Shown piece by piece: positions 22,118 through 33,525 of a stretch of 64,000 bases of DNA. Positions within the stretch are counted from its first letter, which is position 1. Each line of letters opens with the position of its first letter. Location: the NCBI GenBank assembly GCA_021234155.1, contig JAJEKV010000064.1, forward strand, positions 3,350,001-3,414,000, read 5' to 3'. The DNA comes from Isoetes taiwanensis. Taxonomy: Eukaryota; Streptophyta; Lycopodiopsida; Isoetales; Isoetaceae. The notes under the pieces were generated by a model. It was not told where the DNA came from. It made no database searches and was given only the letters and a program-made list of their open reading frames with translations. Position numbers and translations under genes: made by a program.

Positions 22118-23790
22118 TCTGAGCTTTATCAATAGTTTGTATATCAGAATCCTGATACCAAAATTCGCCTTCGACAGTTCGAGTATCTGAAACCTGATTG
22201 CATAAGGAAATTGAAGGAGAGAAACACATGTTGCTGTGTCAAACATGAGCAAGCAGATCTGTACAGAAAGGTCTTCAATGATATGAGGAGATCCCTACAT
22301 GTTAATTGCACTTGCTGCTGCAGTGTCTGTGCATGCCAGCAAAACAATGGAGTATGTCAAGCAAACAAGAAGACTTTTGATAATGTTAGTATCTTGTGGA
22401 GATCAACAGTTTGCGAGAAATATGTGACGGATGAATGGCATAAACTAAAATGCATCAAAGGTGAATGTGATGAATGTGGAGTGAAGAAATTAGACATTTG
22501 TCCAAACGAGGAAGATGGAATTCAGAATGTCGACTGCCAAGTATATGCATATGCCAATGAGCCATCCAAAAAAGGTACATCCAGAAGGCTTAGATTAGTT
22601 GATCAGAATGACAAAGCATCTGTTTTGTTAAAGAACATGAAAATTCAGCTTGCTAAGTTTATAGATCATAACTTTACAGCACACTGGCAGAGCAAACAAT
22701 TTAAAAGATGTATTGAGAAACTCCCGGATAATAGTGTGTTGTCTGTTGTTGACTTTGCAGAGAACTACACATTGAAACCAGGGACGACGAAGTGCAATCC
22801 GAAAGCATTGGAATCTGATCAAATTAGTATTTTGGTCCATATTTCAATGATGAAAATAGAAGGTAAGCTTAAAAAAAAGCGGTGCATTTCTATGTTTTGG
22901 ATGATGAGGAAGCATGACACTCATTTTGTGCAACATGGTTTTAAATTACATTTGGGGTGGCTTAAGAATAATAGAGGTGGACACATAAACCTTCATTATG
23001 TGTGGTGGGATGGTTGTGCATCTCAATTCAAATCAAGACGGGCATGGTATGGAATCTGTAGATACCATGTTGAAAATAAAATTCGAAAGTGATATGGAAT
23101 TTCTTTGGATCCGCCATGGGAAAGGCAATGATGATGGCGAGGCTGGTATAGAAAAGTTGTGGCTTGAGAGCGAAGCGAGAGAAAACAAAATGGCATGTCG
23201 GTGAAAAAAAAAAAACGGCTTGTGCGCTTTTAAGGGCCAAGGAATTGGATTGTGAAAGGGTGTTTTGGGAGGTTGGAAAACAGATGTGAACAAAGCAAAG
23301 ACAAGCATTCAATTGCAAGACTTTTACGGGTACTCGGCCAGATACATTTCAGGTCAACTATAAACCCAGCCAGATCCAACAAAGTTGCTATGCAGACCAC
23401 TCTCGTGCTTTTGTGATGCCTGCATGAACTTCAATTGGTTGAATTGTGAGAACATTAAACATTGTGGAGAATGGTCTCTAAAAAATTTGGAGCCCACAGA
23501 TCATATTGCTCTCATGTTGAAGCTGAAAATGATGTGGAAGTTTTGCTGGTTTAGATGACATTATAGCTGTTTCAGATGTCTTTGTGTCTTTTGCAGCACA
23601 GACAATGTGGAAGGTGTTTCATACTATGTTCTCATGTGCACCAGGGAAAAGCATGCATTGGAAGAAGATTCAATTGATGACTATGGAAATGAATACTCTA
23701 CTGGCACTACTGGCACTAGTGTCATTGAAGGACAATATTATGAACTAATCCCAGGCTGCCACAATAAGTATAAACCTTCGTTTTCTTCTG
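22118..23790 (+). pseudogene. transposase copy 1, exon 2 onward
   Basis: An acceptor ATTGCAG (22111-22117) opens the second exon. It has a cysteine cluster (NTCCCVKH, then CTCCCSVCACQQNNGVC, then CIKGECDECGVKKLDIC), then VDFAENYTL, VWWDGCASQFKSR, and in the next frame IRHGKGNDDGEAGIEKLW and EGVSYYVLMCTREKH. Copy 2 at 46745-48560 aligns throughout. The acidic residues in DFAENY, WDGCASQFK and HGKGxxDG are candidates for a DDE/D transposase site. Similar DG..SQFK...HGKG..DG proteins occur, unnamed, in many eukaryote genomes (recollection, not searched). Defects: TAG at 22133-22135, a shift near 23090, missing segments and loss of the 3' end at about 23790. Confidence 0.65.
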
Positions 23791-24361
23791 AGCCCGAAGC
23801 CAAGCAGTGTCCACTAAGCGAGGTGGGTTCTGCGAGTTCAAGGCTTTAACAACCAAAGATGAAGAGTTATTCGACTCGTTCGGTCGATTTCGAAGGATGC
23901 CGTATCCTCTTAAAGTCTCCGTAGGGCCTTGTATGTCTGCCTCTTGGAAGCTCTTGTAAGAGGGAAGAGCCCATTCCTGTCGCTTAGCAGAGCCACTGAT
24001 GTTGGAAATACTTGCAGACATCAATGTGGGATCATAGAACTGCCAGTCCACATAGTAAATATTTATCCTTACGTCTTCTGTGTTCTCAACAGCTACGCGG
24101 AGCCAGTCCTCGCGCCCGTTCTTGAGAGCTGTCTTCGTATTCACGATAATGCCTGACTGATAAACTCCTTCGGTGCTGTCGGACATCTCCTTCGCAAGTA
24201 ATCCACAACTCTCTTCTAGTGTCATCCTTAGAGCCCGAAGGAGCGGAAGTGCTTACCCTCATTATCTCCATGCACCAGGCTCGACCATTCAGCAGGACAG
24301 TCCTCTCGGACTGGAATGTTGTTTCTGCACGTAACACAGCTGGAATCAAAACGATGCACAT
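23722..24361 (-). CDS. unassigned minus-strand ORF pair
   Basis: Two overlapping minus-strand frames (23722-24225 and 24086-24361) look coding: SERTVLLNGRAWCMEIMRVSTSAPSG in the first part, and GVYQSGIIVNTKTALKNGREDWLRVAVENTEDVRINIYYVDWQFYDPTL in the second. A frame change separates them near 24230. I recognise no family. It begins where transposase copy 1 breaks off, so it may be the insertion or rearrangement partner. Confidence 0.3.
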
Positions 24362-24649
24362 CAGGCAAGTAGAACGAAACTCAACGGCCTACAAAACTCA
24401 AATGCAACTCTTCAGATGCAAATAGTGTTGCGACGCCATTTGACATGCATAGGCATCTGGTCTGGATGACAATGCGGCTCTCGCGACACATATGGCGACG
24501 CTGGAGACCGACATACAACTACGACAATGCAAATGGCGTCGTGGTGCAATTTGCATCGTAAGGGTCATCACAAGTCAGGGAACTAGAATGCATGCCTGTC
24601 TTCTGGTTATTATAGTCGCATCAGCTATATTAGGGAATATCAAAGTGAA

Positions 24650-24767
24650 AGCATCGCGTATTCCCAAATCTTGCTTTCACGCCTCTTTGAACAAAGGAAC
24701 TTAAAATGTAACTAAGCTACATTGCCCAAAGAGGGGAAAAGAAAGATTGGGAAAGCTCGATGCTTGC
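24650..24767. repeat. MITE-like foldback element A
   Basis: The left edge GCATCGCGTATTCCCAAATC and the right edge, inverted, GCATCGAGCTTTCCCAATCT form about 40-bp imperfect inverted repeats around a short centre. This is a small non-coding hairpin element. Confidence 0.65.
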
Positions 24768-25049
24768 ACTCATCAGCCACATGATCTGTAATGAACAACC
24801 AAAAGACAGGTCTGCATTGTGAAGGCCAGACCTATGATGAACCTGACGATGCAAATGGCGCCAGCGCGCCATTTGCTTTGTGATAGCTACATGTTGGGTT
24901 ACTACTTGCAAACAACTGGGCGTCTCACTAAGCAAATGGCGCCGCGGTGCCATTTGCATTGAGAGAGGTAACACAAGTCCTGCAATCAAAAGGCAATCTG
25001 GCTCCCCAGTAAGAGAGGCATCAGCAATATCAAGGAACATCAGTGCAAG

Positions 25050-25166
25050 CATCGCGTATTCCCAAATCTGTTCTTTCACGCCTCTTTGAACAATGGAACT
25101 TAGGATGGAACTAAGCTACATTGCCCAAAAAGGCGGGGAAAGAAAGATTGAAAATACTCGATGCTT
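25050..25166. repeat. MITE-like foldback element B
   Basis: Second copy of the 24650 foldback, with the same GCATCGCG...CGATGC ends and diverged interior. Confidence 0.65.
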
Positions 25167-25408
25167 TCACTCATCAACCACATGAAATCTGATGAACCCC
25201 TCAACGCTTGGGCCACTAACCCCAATAGCATCTGTCCCTCTACATCAGGCCCTTCTTTTCAGTGCACACCATGATTTTATCTACCATGACGCTCAAAGGA
25301 AAGAAAGCCTGACCAGAGGTCCAGATATCGAAGGCAAAGCAGCCTGTACAGGAGGAAGTTTGCCTTCTGGTTGCCATCCCTATGTTAATCCTCTCGATGC
25401 AAATGATA

Positions 25409-25683
25409 TTGTGGCGCCATTTACCCATTGATGTTAGATTCACAACAGGACACAAACATATTCCACAAGTTTGCAAACAAGAGTTAACAAAACAACAATA
25501 CTGCCCTCGAGATGGAAATGGCGCGACGGCGCCATCAGACGTGAAACGGTGCCGGCGCCGCCGTCGCGCCATTTCCATCTCGAGGGCAGTATTGTTGTTT
25601 TGTTAACTCTTGTTTGCAAACTTGTGGAATATGTTTGTGTCCTGCTGTGAATCTAACATCAATGGGCTAAATGGTGCCGCGGC
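25409..25683. repeat. near-perfect 275-bp inverted repeat
   Basis: The two arms, about 120 bp each, match almost base for base from CCCATTGATGTTAGATTC (25424) to its complement ending at 25666. The outer part, with mismatches, is the GGCGCCATTTA palindrome. The loop lies near 25535-25553. Transcribed on either strand, it would make a very stable hairpin. Confidence 0.92.
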
Positions 25684-25744
25684 ACCATTTGCCTTCCTCA
25701 CATCGCCTAGACCTATCATGCATCTCCTAGATCAGACATTGCAA

Positions 25745-25888
25745 GCATGCAAATTCAAACAGGAACGAAACAATACAGCTCTGGAGATGGAAATGGCACG
25801 ATGGTGCCACTTATTTCACATCCAGTGGCGCCACTGTGCCATTTACATTTTCAGAGCAGTAATGTTTCGTTCCTGTTTGCAAACTTGT
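25745..25888. repeat. second, imperfect hairpin of the same type
   Basis: CAGGAACGAAACA at 25760 pairs with TGTTTCGTTCCTG near 25863, and GAGATGGAAATGGCAC pairs imperfectly with GTGCCATTTACATTTTC. A direct repeat GGGCTAAATGGYGCCGCG precedes it at 25665 and recurs at 25923, so the units are tandem. Confidence 0.8.
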
Positions 25889-26401
25889 TGACTAAATACG
25901 TATCTTACTAAATCAAATCTACGGGCTAAATGGCGCCGCGACGCTATTTGCCTTACCCACTGCCTAAACCAAGCATACATCTCCTAGAATAGACGCAAAC
26001 AAGCAAACGGCGTCGTGGCCCCATTTGCAAATAGAACTGCCTAGCTTGAGACATGAACAAAAACATGCCTGAGCCTTGAAGGACGCTGGCTCCAACTGGA
26101 TCTCTTGCAGGCTCCATTTTGCCTCGAATTCTAGGCGTTAGAGAGAGAATGAGTCTGGAGGCCTTGAAGGCGCGAAAAAAATTGGGATCAGAAGGCGCTA
26201 GGCCCTGGCGGCTGGGCGCTGGTTGAAAACAAGTTGAAAAAGACTCTCGACTGAATGGCGTTGGGCACTGGCGGCTAGGCGAAGGCGCTGCCATCTGGAA
26301 GCTGGAGGGTGTGATTTCAAATGACGTGGCCTCCAATAAATACTAGCAGGATTTTCGCCCAGCTGGTGACCCAGCCAGCGCTCGCGCGCCTGCCAGCCCC
26401 T

Positions 26402-26570
26402 ACCCGCCCAAATTTTGAATTTCAAAAGCCCGCCCGTCCCAAATTTTGAAATTCAAAAGCCCGCCCAATTTTTGAATTTCAAAAGCTCGCCCGCCCAAAT
26501 TTTGAATTTAAAACGCCCGCCCGCCCAAATTTGAAAATCTGAAGGCCCACCCAAATTTGAAATTCGTCCT
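26402..26570. repeat. GCCCGCCCAAATTTTGAATTTCAAAA minisatellite
   Basis: Five to six diverged units of about 30-37 bp alternate a G+C block (GCCCGCCC) with an AT dyad (AAATTTTGAATTTCAAAA). Confidence 0.85.
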
Positions 26571-27079
26571 CCTATAAATGCCCGTCTTTGTCGCCGGTTG
26601 CCCTCATAAATATAGATGGTCCGACAGCGAAGCCGACCTCGCCATCTTAGGCATTTTCGTCTCTGCATTGTTGCACTGGCTGCCGCTCGCTTGCGCGCTC
26701 ATCTTTTCAGGCACTTTGGTAGATCTTTTGTACGGCATATGCATGCTTATTCGGCAAATACTCACTGGCATGCACTAGCAAGCAAGGATCTTTAAGCGCC
26801 CATCCAAGAGCAGATCTTTGAGCGCCCAGCGATTCCAAGAGCGGATCTTTGAGCGATTTTCAGTTGGAGTACTTGGGGGCCGTTCCAATCTTTTGCTTCA
26901 GAAGTTTGCATTGAAATGGACCTGAGCAACATCAAGTAAGTCCACTATAGTACCCTTGTTTGCTCAAATCTATTCCGAATCTTAACCTTTCATGACCTGG
27001 CTGCATGTTGCTATCACCTAAAGCCAATAAAATTACCAGGTCTTTGATATTGCTGCTGATTTGCGCCAAGGCGACATTT

Positions 27080-27315
27080 GAGGAATGCTAATGGGGTGTT
27101 GTTGTTATGCATACCTGCTCATATTGACACGTTTATCAATATGAGCAAGAATGCATAACATAGGCACCTTATTCATATGGCACAATTTGTGACAATATTG
27201 GGTTTTATGGCAGTTTTGCATTTAGAGGATGTTATTGGGGGTTCCTTATTATGCATACCTGCTCCTATTGGCACATGTTTACCAATATGTGCAAGAATGT
27301 ATAACATAGGCACCT
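27080..27315. repeat. paired hairpin repeat
   Basis: Two diverged copies (about 27080-27171 and 27225-27315) each hold TTATGCATACCTGCTC... and its inverted partner ...GAGCAAGAATGCATAA around a CA/TG centre, and both end TAACATAGGCACC. Confidence 0.75.
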
Positions 27316-27394
27316 CAAAAATATTCTCTAGGAAAATGCTCATGCCACTATAAGCCGCGCCATGACGCAATTTGCCTCAAAACGGTTGTTTGAA

Positions 27395-27645
27395 CAATAA
27401 AGGCGCCATGGCGCCATCTTTATGATTCAAACCGGTTTTGAAGCAAATTTCGCCATGGCGCCATTTGGTGCAACAGCCACATGGGTGTAAGATGTTCTCA
27501 TCCTGGGGTGTCACTATCTGTAAATGTTGCCATGGCGCCTTTTGATTACCAAAACATAATTGGTATAAATGGCGTCATGGCGTCTTTACCTTCCAAACTG
27601 TCCCAAAAAATACAGTTTTTTTTGTAAAAATGGCGCTATTTTTTG
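27395..27645. repeat. GGCGCCATGGCGCCAT palindromes
   Basis: At least five copies of GGCGCCATGGCGCC-type sequence or one-base variants. This is the densest part of the dispersed GGCGCCATTT family. Confidence 0.7.
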
Positions 27646-27750
27646 TCTATTTTTTCGGCATTTTTCTTGCACTTGATATGTTGTTCTGAACTTTTTTTGT
27701 GTTAAATGCAGATTCCAGTTTCCTCTATACAACCTGTTCGTTGGGAAGAC

Positions 27751-29417
27751 TGTGACGTTCCAGGCATTCATACGGTATACGTATGCACGCCGGGACACGT
27801 CACTAGGACATAAGGGGGTAATTGGCTAAGTGGGCGTCGACCACAATGGTTTTATTTAGCTATGTTAATAAATCCATTGTGGATAATTATAAAGTATATA
27901 GCCTAATTACCCTAATTAAGCTAAATTAGTTAATTAGCACCAACAAGGGGGTGCCACTTGGCCCAAATCGATTGGGCAAGGCATGGTTTCCATTTTGGAC
28001 ACCCAAATTAGGGCTTTTGTGCCCCAATTCGAATTAGGAGCAGCTGGAGATGGAGGGAGGAGGAGGCTGGCTCAAGGAGCATTTGGCCAAGGATCATTCT
28101 TTGGCCCAAGGAGCAAAATTTGGCCCCAAGGACTGTTGCTGACCTCACCAAAATCACTAAACAACCCCTAGCTGTTGCTGCCACTCTTCGTACAGCACTA
28201 TGGAAGCACCCCACGATAACGGGTGTAGCCGAAACACTGGTTGGTAGTAGTTTAGTTGTGAATTCTAGGGTAGCGCCCCCATTGGGCCTTGGTTGTGTTC
28301 GTTTCTCTGTTCTCTCTGTGTTTCAATCATAGGAACTAACCCTTGATTGTAAAGGTAAGTTCTCTTTATATTTGATTCTCGGTTTTGCTGAAAAGGATGG
28401 ATTGTTAGTTCTTTGCCTAGTATTACTCGAAATGGGGGAATTACGGGGTAGAGACCTCTGAGCCATGTATTGTAGTATGCTCCTAGATAGCGCCCTGTAG
28501 AATCCCATTAATTGCGGCTTTGTGCACAAGAGCCCAGGGTCCTAGATGCTATGGTCCGCTTAGCACCGAGATAAGGAACACGGTGGTGAAGTGGGGGTGG
28601 GGTCTTGCACCGAACATAAAAGGCTCCTGAGACTCCTACAGTGAGCTAGGCCTGATAGCCGGTCACGTAGAGGGCCGGGTATGGGTCTGACACTCCCTGG
28701 GTGTAGAGGTGTGACCCGTATGGGGCACCTTGCACTTTGAGTAGATTTAGGGTGAGTAAGTCGAATGCACGGATGCGGGGTCGCTGATGCGCGCACGTAT
28801 TCTCTAGCTCACCCATGGAACCATTGTGATTCCGGAGGGGACGCTTCCCGACACGCCTCATCGGACCAGAGTCATGAACTGGAGTAGGCTCAAAGGGTGA
28901 TACCTTGAACTGCGTCTCTGGGAAGGCTATAGCGAAGCCATAGCATGAATTGACCCATCCGCAAAGTGTGCACCGGGGAGGGGCGGATGGAGTGGACAGC
29001 CCTAGCCAATGTTCTATGCCGCCAACGCCATGCCAAGACTCGGTCTGCTGATCTCTTGAGGCCCAGCCGTCAGTCGATCCTCACCGAGTCCGAGGGGGTA
29101 GAACCGGGGTTTGGGTGTTTTCTTAGGTTTAGATGCATATTCTATGCCGTTGGTATTTGGATGGATGCCACCCTTCGTGGTGGTTATTTATATATGATTT
29201 ATGCTGTGTGCTAACCCTTGTATTCATGCTTCCGCGACGTAGGAGTCCCATTGAAGGCGTGGGCCGAATGACCCCTTCGTGTCCTTCTTTCGGGCATCAT
29301 TTCATAGATGGCCCGAAATAGACGGAGGGCCCTGCTCATGGCAAGTTGGTTGCCATGGGAGGGGAAAGTCCCTGTATGTATACGGCTGGGTGTCGTATAT
29401 ATTCAGGGAGCGTCACA
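27751..29417 (+). repeat. 5' LTR, about 1.67 kb
   Basis: Starts TGTGACGTTCCAGG and ends GGGAGCGTCACA, so the termini form the inverted pair TGTGACG/CGTCACA. The following base pairs are the tRNA primer site. No coding content is supported. Confidence 0.85.
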
Positions 29418-29418
29418 G

Positions 29419-29431
29419 TGGTATCAGAGCC
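29419..29431 (+). other. initiator-Met tRNA primer binding site
   Basis: TGGTATCAGAGCC lies 1-2 bp inside the 5' LTR. This exact motif is the standard plant LTR-retrotransposon PBS, complementary to the 3' end of initiator-Met tRNA. Confidence 0.93.
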
Positions 29432-29802
29432 ATGATTCTGGTTGACCGGAATCATAGCACTGGCCAAACTCTAACTCGTAGCTCGTCGGTTAGGTTTAAA
29501 GAAGTTAGGGCGACTGGAGGACCCAAGTTTGGAGGGGCTATAACCTTTTGTAGGTAGCTGGGATGAAGGCGGAAATGGCTCCATTGGATCGGGCGTACCC
29601 CAAATACCCTAGGACAGTCGTTAGCTGGCGAAAAATGGTCAAGGAGGGGCCCCGAAAGTCAACTCGGGCGCCGCTTGCTCTTGATCGACTCACAGAGCCA
29701 GCGGTAGAAACGCGCCATTATAATGCTTTGTCGGCCCCGACCGTATAAAACGCGTATTTCTGCCGTATAAAAATTTTATTATTTTCTTTATATACATATT
29801 TT

Positions 29803-29876
29803 ATGGCGCCTCAACCCAGATTTGAACCCATGACCTCTGAACTCCAAACCTAGGTGCCTACCACCACACCAAACTC
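29803..29876 (-). repeat. tRNA-derived SINE head 1
   Basis: On the minus strand TGGTGTGGTGGTAGG resembles a pol III A box and GGGTTCAAATCTGG a B box, about 45 bp apart, with an AT-rich tail beyond. It is not a functional tRNA, since there is no cloverleaf anticodon arm. Confidence 0.6.
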
Positions 29877-29963
29877 TCTCTTGAATGTAACATTTGTGTT
29901 TCACATATTTCTTATACACATATAGTACTCTATTTTTCTGCATAGCAACTTTTATATAAAAGG

Positions 29964-30030
29964 GTACTATGGGGTCTTGAACCCCTGACCTTCTGCACCC
30001 AAGCCAACACCTTTACCAATAAGCCAACTT
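29964..30030 (-). repeat. tRNA-derived SINE head 2
   Basis: On the minus strand TTGGCTTATTGGTAAAGG (A box) and GGGGTTCAAGACCCC (B box with T-arm stem) are spaced as in a tRNA, followed by an AT-rich tail. It lies in the same orientation as the copy at 29803. Confidence 0.65.
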
Positions 30031-30130
30031 CTTCCTTGAAGAGATATACTTTTTCTAATATTTATAGTGCATCTACTTTCCTATTTAAATTACAGGCGTG
30101 CTTTTGGTAAACCCACGAAGTGGAGGCGCC

Positions 30131-30240
30131 ACAGCCGCCGGAGCAAGCGCTCTCGCCATAGCCGCCAGAGCAAGCTCTCTCGCCATAGCCGCCGGAGCAA
30201 GCTCTCTCGCCATAGCTGCCGGAGTAAGCACTCTTGCTAT
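30131..30240. repeat. 27-bp minisatellite, four units
   Basis: The unit GCCGCCGGAGCAAGCTCTCT plus CGCCATA repeats at 27-bp spacing and keeps frame, so both strands show artefactual repeat ORFs (Ser-Arg-His on plus, Ala-Met-Ala on minus). Confidence 0.9.
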
Positions 30241-31190
30241 AGCTACGGGATAGTCAACCGGATAACTGTTAACCATATATAAAGCTAGTATCCCCTAGGA
30301 ATAAACCGACCAAATGGCACGACGTAATCTAGCAAGTCCGGCCAACTTGTTATGATAACATCAACTCACTTGGTGGGACTAATTCTGGAATTTAATTAAC
30401 GACAGAGCAACTCTCTAGAATAGCAGCATGTGTTATATCCTTGGATATTCTTAGGCGACGATAATAATGTCCAGTTATCAGCGTTCCTTGATCCATAACT
30501 TTAATTATTTTTCCTTTGGTAGATGCCTTGATAACACAGTTTCTTCGGCCCTTGCCATGATTCAGTCCATACTACATTCATATGACCTTATTCGACGTTA
30601 TATAAGTAATGTTTTATACACATATTTATAATTAACGTTGTCTCTCTCTAGTGTCAACCTTGACTCGTCTCATTTCCTAGAGAAAGGATTTCTTTTCGCC
30701 CCACCAACTAGGGACTGCCATGCAGCACCCCTCTACACCATGGGTAGCTTTAATCCTACCACCCCTCACTACTTCTTCCCAATGGACGTGTTCTTTTTAT
30801 GGACCATTTTCCCAGACCACGGTACAACTCTGTAATACGTAGTGAGTGCTTGTGTTAGAACCCCCACAATATTGTCAACACTTTGTGCCAAACTTCACCA
30901 TCTATATGGATGTCATTAATCATTTGTACCACACGCCTGTCAAAGTGACAGCAGTCTACCCTCTCTTAGAGTTGATCTCCCGTACAATCCAATGCCACCC
31001 AACCATTGTTGATTACTCACCTCCTTCTAGGGTATCCAGATATGGTTGGCGCAAAGTATTTCCAACCATTCCTTTAGTGCCCAAATGGCATTAAGTTCCA
31101 CAAATGAACTTACATATTCCAAGGGGTTATGTGAACATCCGAAAGGACAGTACCACCCAAAGACCCCTCAAGATAGGCCTCCTCTATTAC

Positions 31191-31290
31191 GAGATCTTGT
31201 GTTCAAGTCTCTGGGGGTCCGTCATATGTCTTCATGGACGCTGCCAATGTGGCATGACATATAAATGCTATCTACCTATCTATCTATTTA
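31191..31290 (+). repeat. 5'-truncated SINE with TATC tail
   Basis: From GAGATCTTGTGTTCAAGTC to the CTATCTAT tail it matches 43031-43136 with few changes. The A-box part is missing. Confidence 0.8.
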
Positions 31291-32632
31291 TTAAAAATAT
31301 CCTTGGTGAATTCAATTCACCATCTCGTCTTAGGACATGGAGGTCTTCTTCCCTAAGCCATGCACCAAATCTTTAAGGAGTTTTTTAGCTCTCGTTACCT
31401 TTCAAGCCGCAAGTCTACCTTTGTATATTAGCAATGACCACCCTTCATGTTAGATAGTAACCTTTCTATCCAGATTGCTAAATATCATGCATCAGGGTCC
31501 TTTATTTCGTCAATATGTTTTCTACGTCTATGGCCAATTTTCAGTATCCTGGCCCTTACATCTGCCACATCGTATACAAATCATCCTTTAGTTGTGATCT
31601 ATATTCAGTAGAGTCACCAATCCAATTACTCCTTTACGTATCCGTTAACCGTCTTGTGGCTTCCAAGCCGCTATTATATGGCCCTTATGTTGTAAACCTA
31701 CCTATCATTGGGGGTTATAATCCAACATTGTCCTACATCCTGGAAATGTTACTCATAACATTTCTCTGTCATGCTGTTGTTCTGGCATTCCAAATGACTT
31801 GACATCCGCATTTAAGCCATAGTCATGGCCTAGGAGCGGGTGAGCCTTCGTATAAATCGTGAATTACAAGGTGCTTGCCTTGTACTTTGTGAGCCTTTCT
31901 ACAATTATCTATGTTGAGACAACACGGACTTGTATCCATGTTCGAGACCTCCATGAAACCCATGGCGTCACCTCTGCCTGATCCAGGTATGGATCATGTG
32001 GGAAAGCTAGTTTTAGGTGTCTATTCAAGACACATTTTAACTTCTAGCATGTAACTCCTATTTGATACCTATCCTGGAATTGTACTATTGTACTACTCAA
32101 CCCCACTACCTTAAGCTTTATTCTATTGGCCGTTGACATTTACTTCAAGTGCAAACTACCACATCATACCCTAGCATGCAACGGATTGATCATCCTTTGC
32201 ACATTTCGAACGTATCTCCAGACCCTCCATCAGTAACTTTAGGATACGCTCGTCTTTCTCTCCTAGTGTCACCACCTAGATTACCTCTCCAGCATGTTTA
32301 TCGTATGTGTCCATGCTATGTATATAACACCTCATCCCACAATGCTAGAGATCTGCTCTAACTTAGCTGAAATGTAACCTTTGTAGTTCTTATGATGTGG
32401 CTGTACCACCTACTTCCCAAATGGGCAGGGACCAACTCTACGTTGGACTTGTACATGCTGATGTATTCACATGTGCAGGCCAGTAAGCAGTACGTGACTT
32501 GCCCATGTATGGATCTGCATAGAAGAGTTTAAGCACCAAGGTGCATTTAACATACTTATCATAAGAAGGTTTAAGGATACTTCCTTCTATTGCAGTTTTC
32601 GATTAACCGTCATTTGTTTAACTAACCCCAAT

Positions 32633-32760
32633 GCTGAGGACAGCATTATTTTCTAAGAGGGGGTGAATGTGACGTTCCATGTATTTATATGGTATATGTA
32701 TAAATAAGCTGACACGTCACCCAATAAAGGTACGCCACCATGGAGTATCTTAACCTAAGG
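32633..32760 (+). repeat. diverged PPT and LTR start inside the element
   Basis: ATGCTGAGGACAGCAT, a purine-rich tract and TGTGACGTTCCATGT (32669) repeat, with divergence, the junction at 36195-36250. It marks an older related LTR nested in or beside the element. Confidence 0.65.
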
Positions 32761-33424
32761 GGTTGACCTAAAAGGGATGAATTTAAACTTATGGTACTTT
32801 AACCCCGTACATAAACTATAATTTTCCCATGGGATTATGCCATAGTTCCAAAGGTTTCTACCACAGTCCAAGGCCTTTTCTAAAGGTTCCTTCAGTTAAT
32901 TTGCGTTTCGCCATGTTTTGTCACACCTAACCTATTTATCTTAAGTTAGCATGTCAACCTCAACTTTTGATCCCTTTGAATGTTGTCGTCTTTGGCTCCC
33001 TCATAATGAAGCGGAGGCACTAAAACCCCCGGTCTTCTAATAGGAAAATCCAATGTTTCAATCTTAGTTAGTAACCGCCATATGATTATCCAATTCCTTA
33101 CCCTCTTAAGAGTTTCAAGTCATAATCTCTAACGGGTCTATGCCGCATAGACCATATCCTAAAACAATTCAAGGAAACGGATCCTCCAGCTTCTACTTAA
33201 CGTACCTAGAATTGTTCACAGCGTGTAGGGTAACTCTTCGATTATATGGACTCTTGGTCTATATAACCTTAACCGCTCGATCAATACACCTCGCCTTCTT
33301 GATTTTATTCGGGACTTGGAATTCCTATAAAAAACATATTTAAGATAAAAAATGCCCTCTTCTTGGTTACCCCTAAAGGTATAATCGCCAAAGTCATCGC
33401 ACTATTTCTTATCTTCCATCGAGG

Positions 33425-33525
33425 GACGCGATATTCTTATATATCTTTTCATTCCCAAAACCAAATAAATGCTCTTAGGGCCATATTCTTATATATCTTT
33501 CATTCCCAAAACCAAATAAATTATA
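33425..33525. repeat. 51-bp tandem duplication
   Basis: TTCTTATATATCTT and CATTCCCAAAACCAAATAAA occur twice about 51 bp apart. The rest of 31300-36190 is AT-rich sequence with no supported gene. Confidence 0.7.

Larger units (their letters stand above)
24520..25190. repeat. tandem array of about 400-bp units with GGCGCC palindromes
   Basis: Two units align: the palindrome plus CACAAGTC block at about 24530 and again at 24930, and the foldback at 24650 and again at 25050. The palindromes read AAATGGCGCC...GGYGCCATTTGC. No coding sequence is supported in 24362-27750. Confidence 0.7.

Noticed and set aside
29964-30030. Functional tRNA gene
   Set aside because: A and B boxes are present but the D arm and anticodon arm do not fold into a cloverleaf; SINE head preferred.
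30067-30282. Arg/Ser/His-rich ORF
   Set aside because: It is the 27-bp minisatellite read in frame; no flanking domain.
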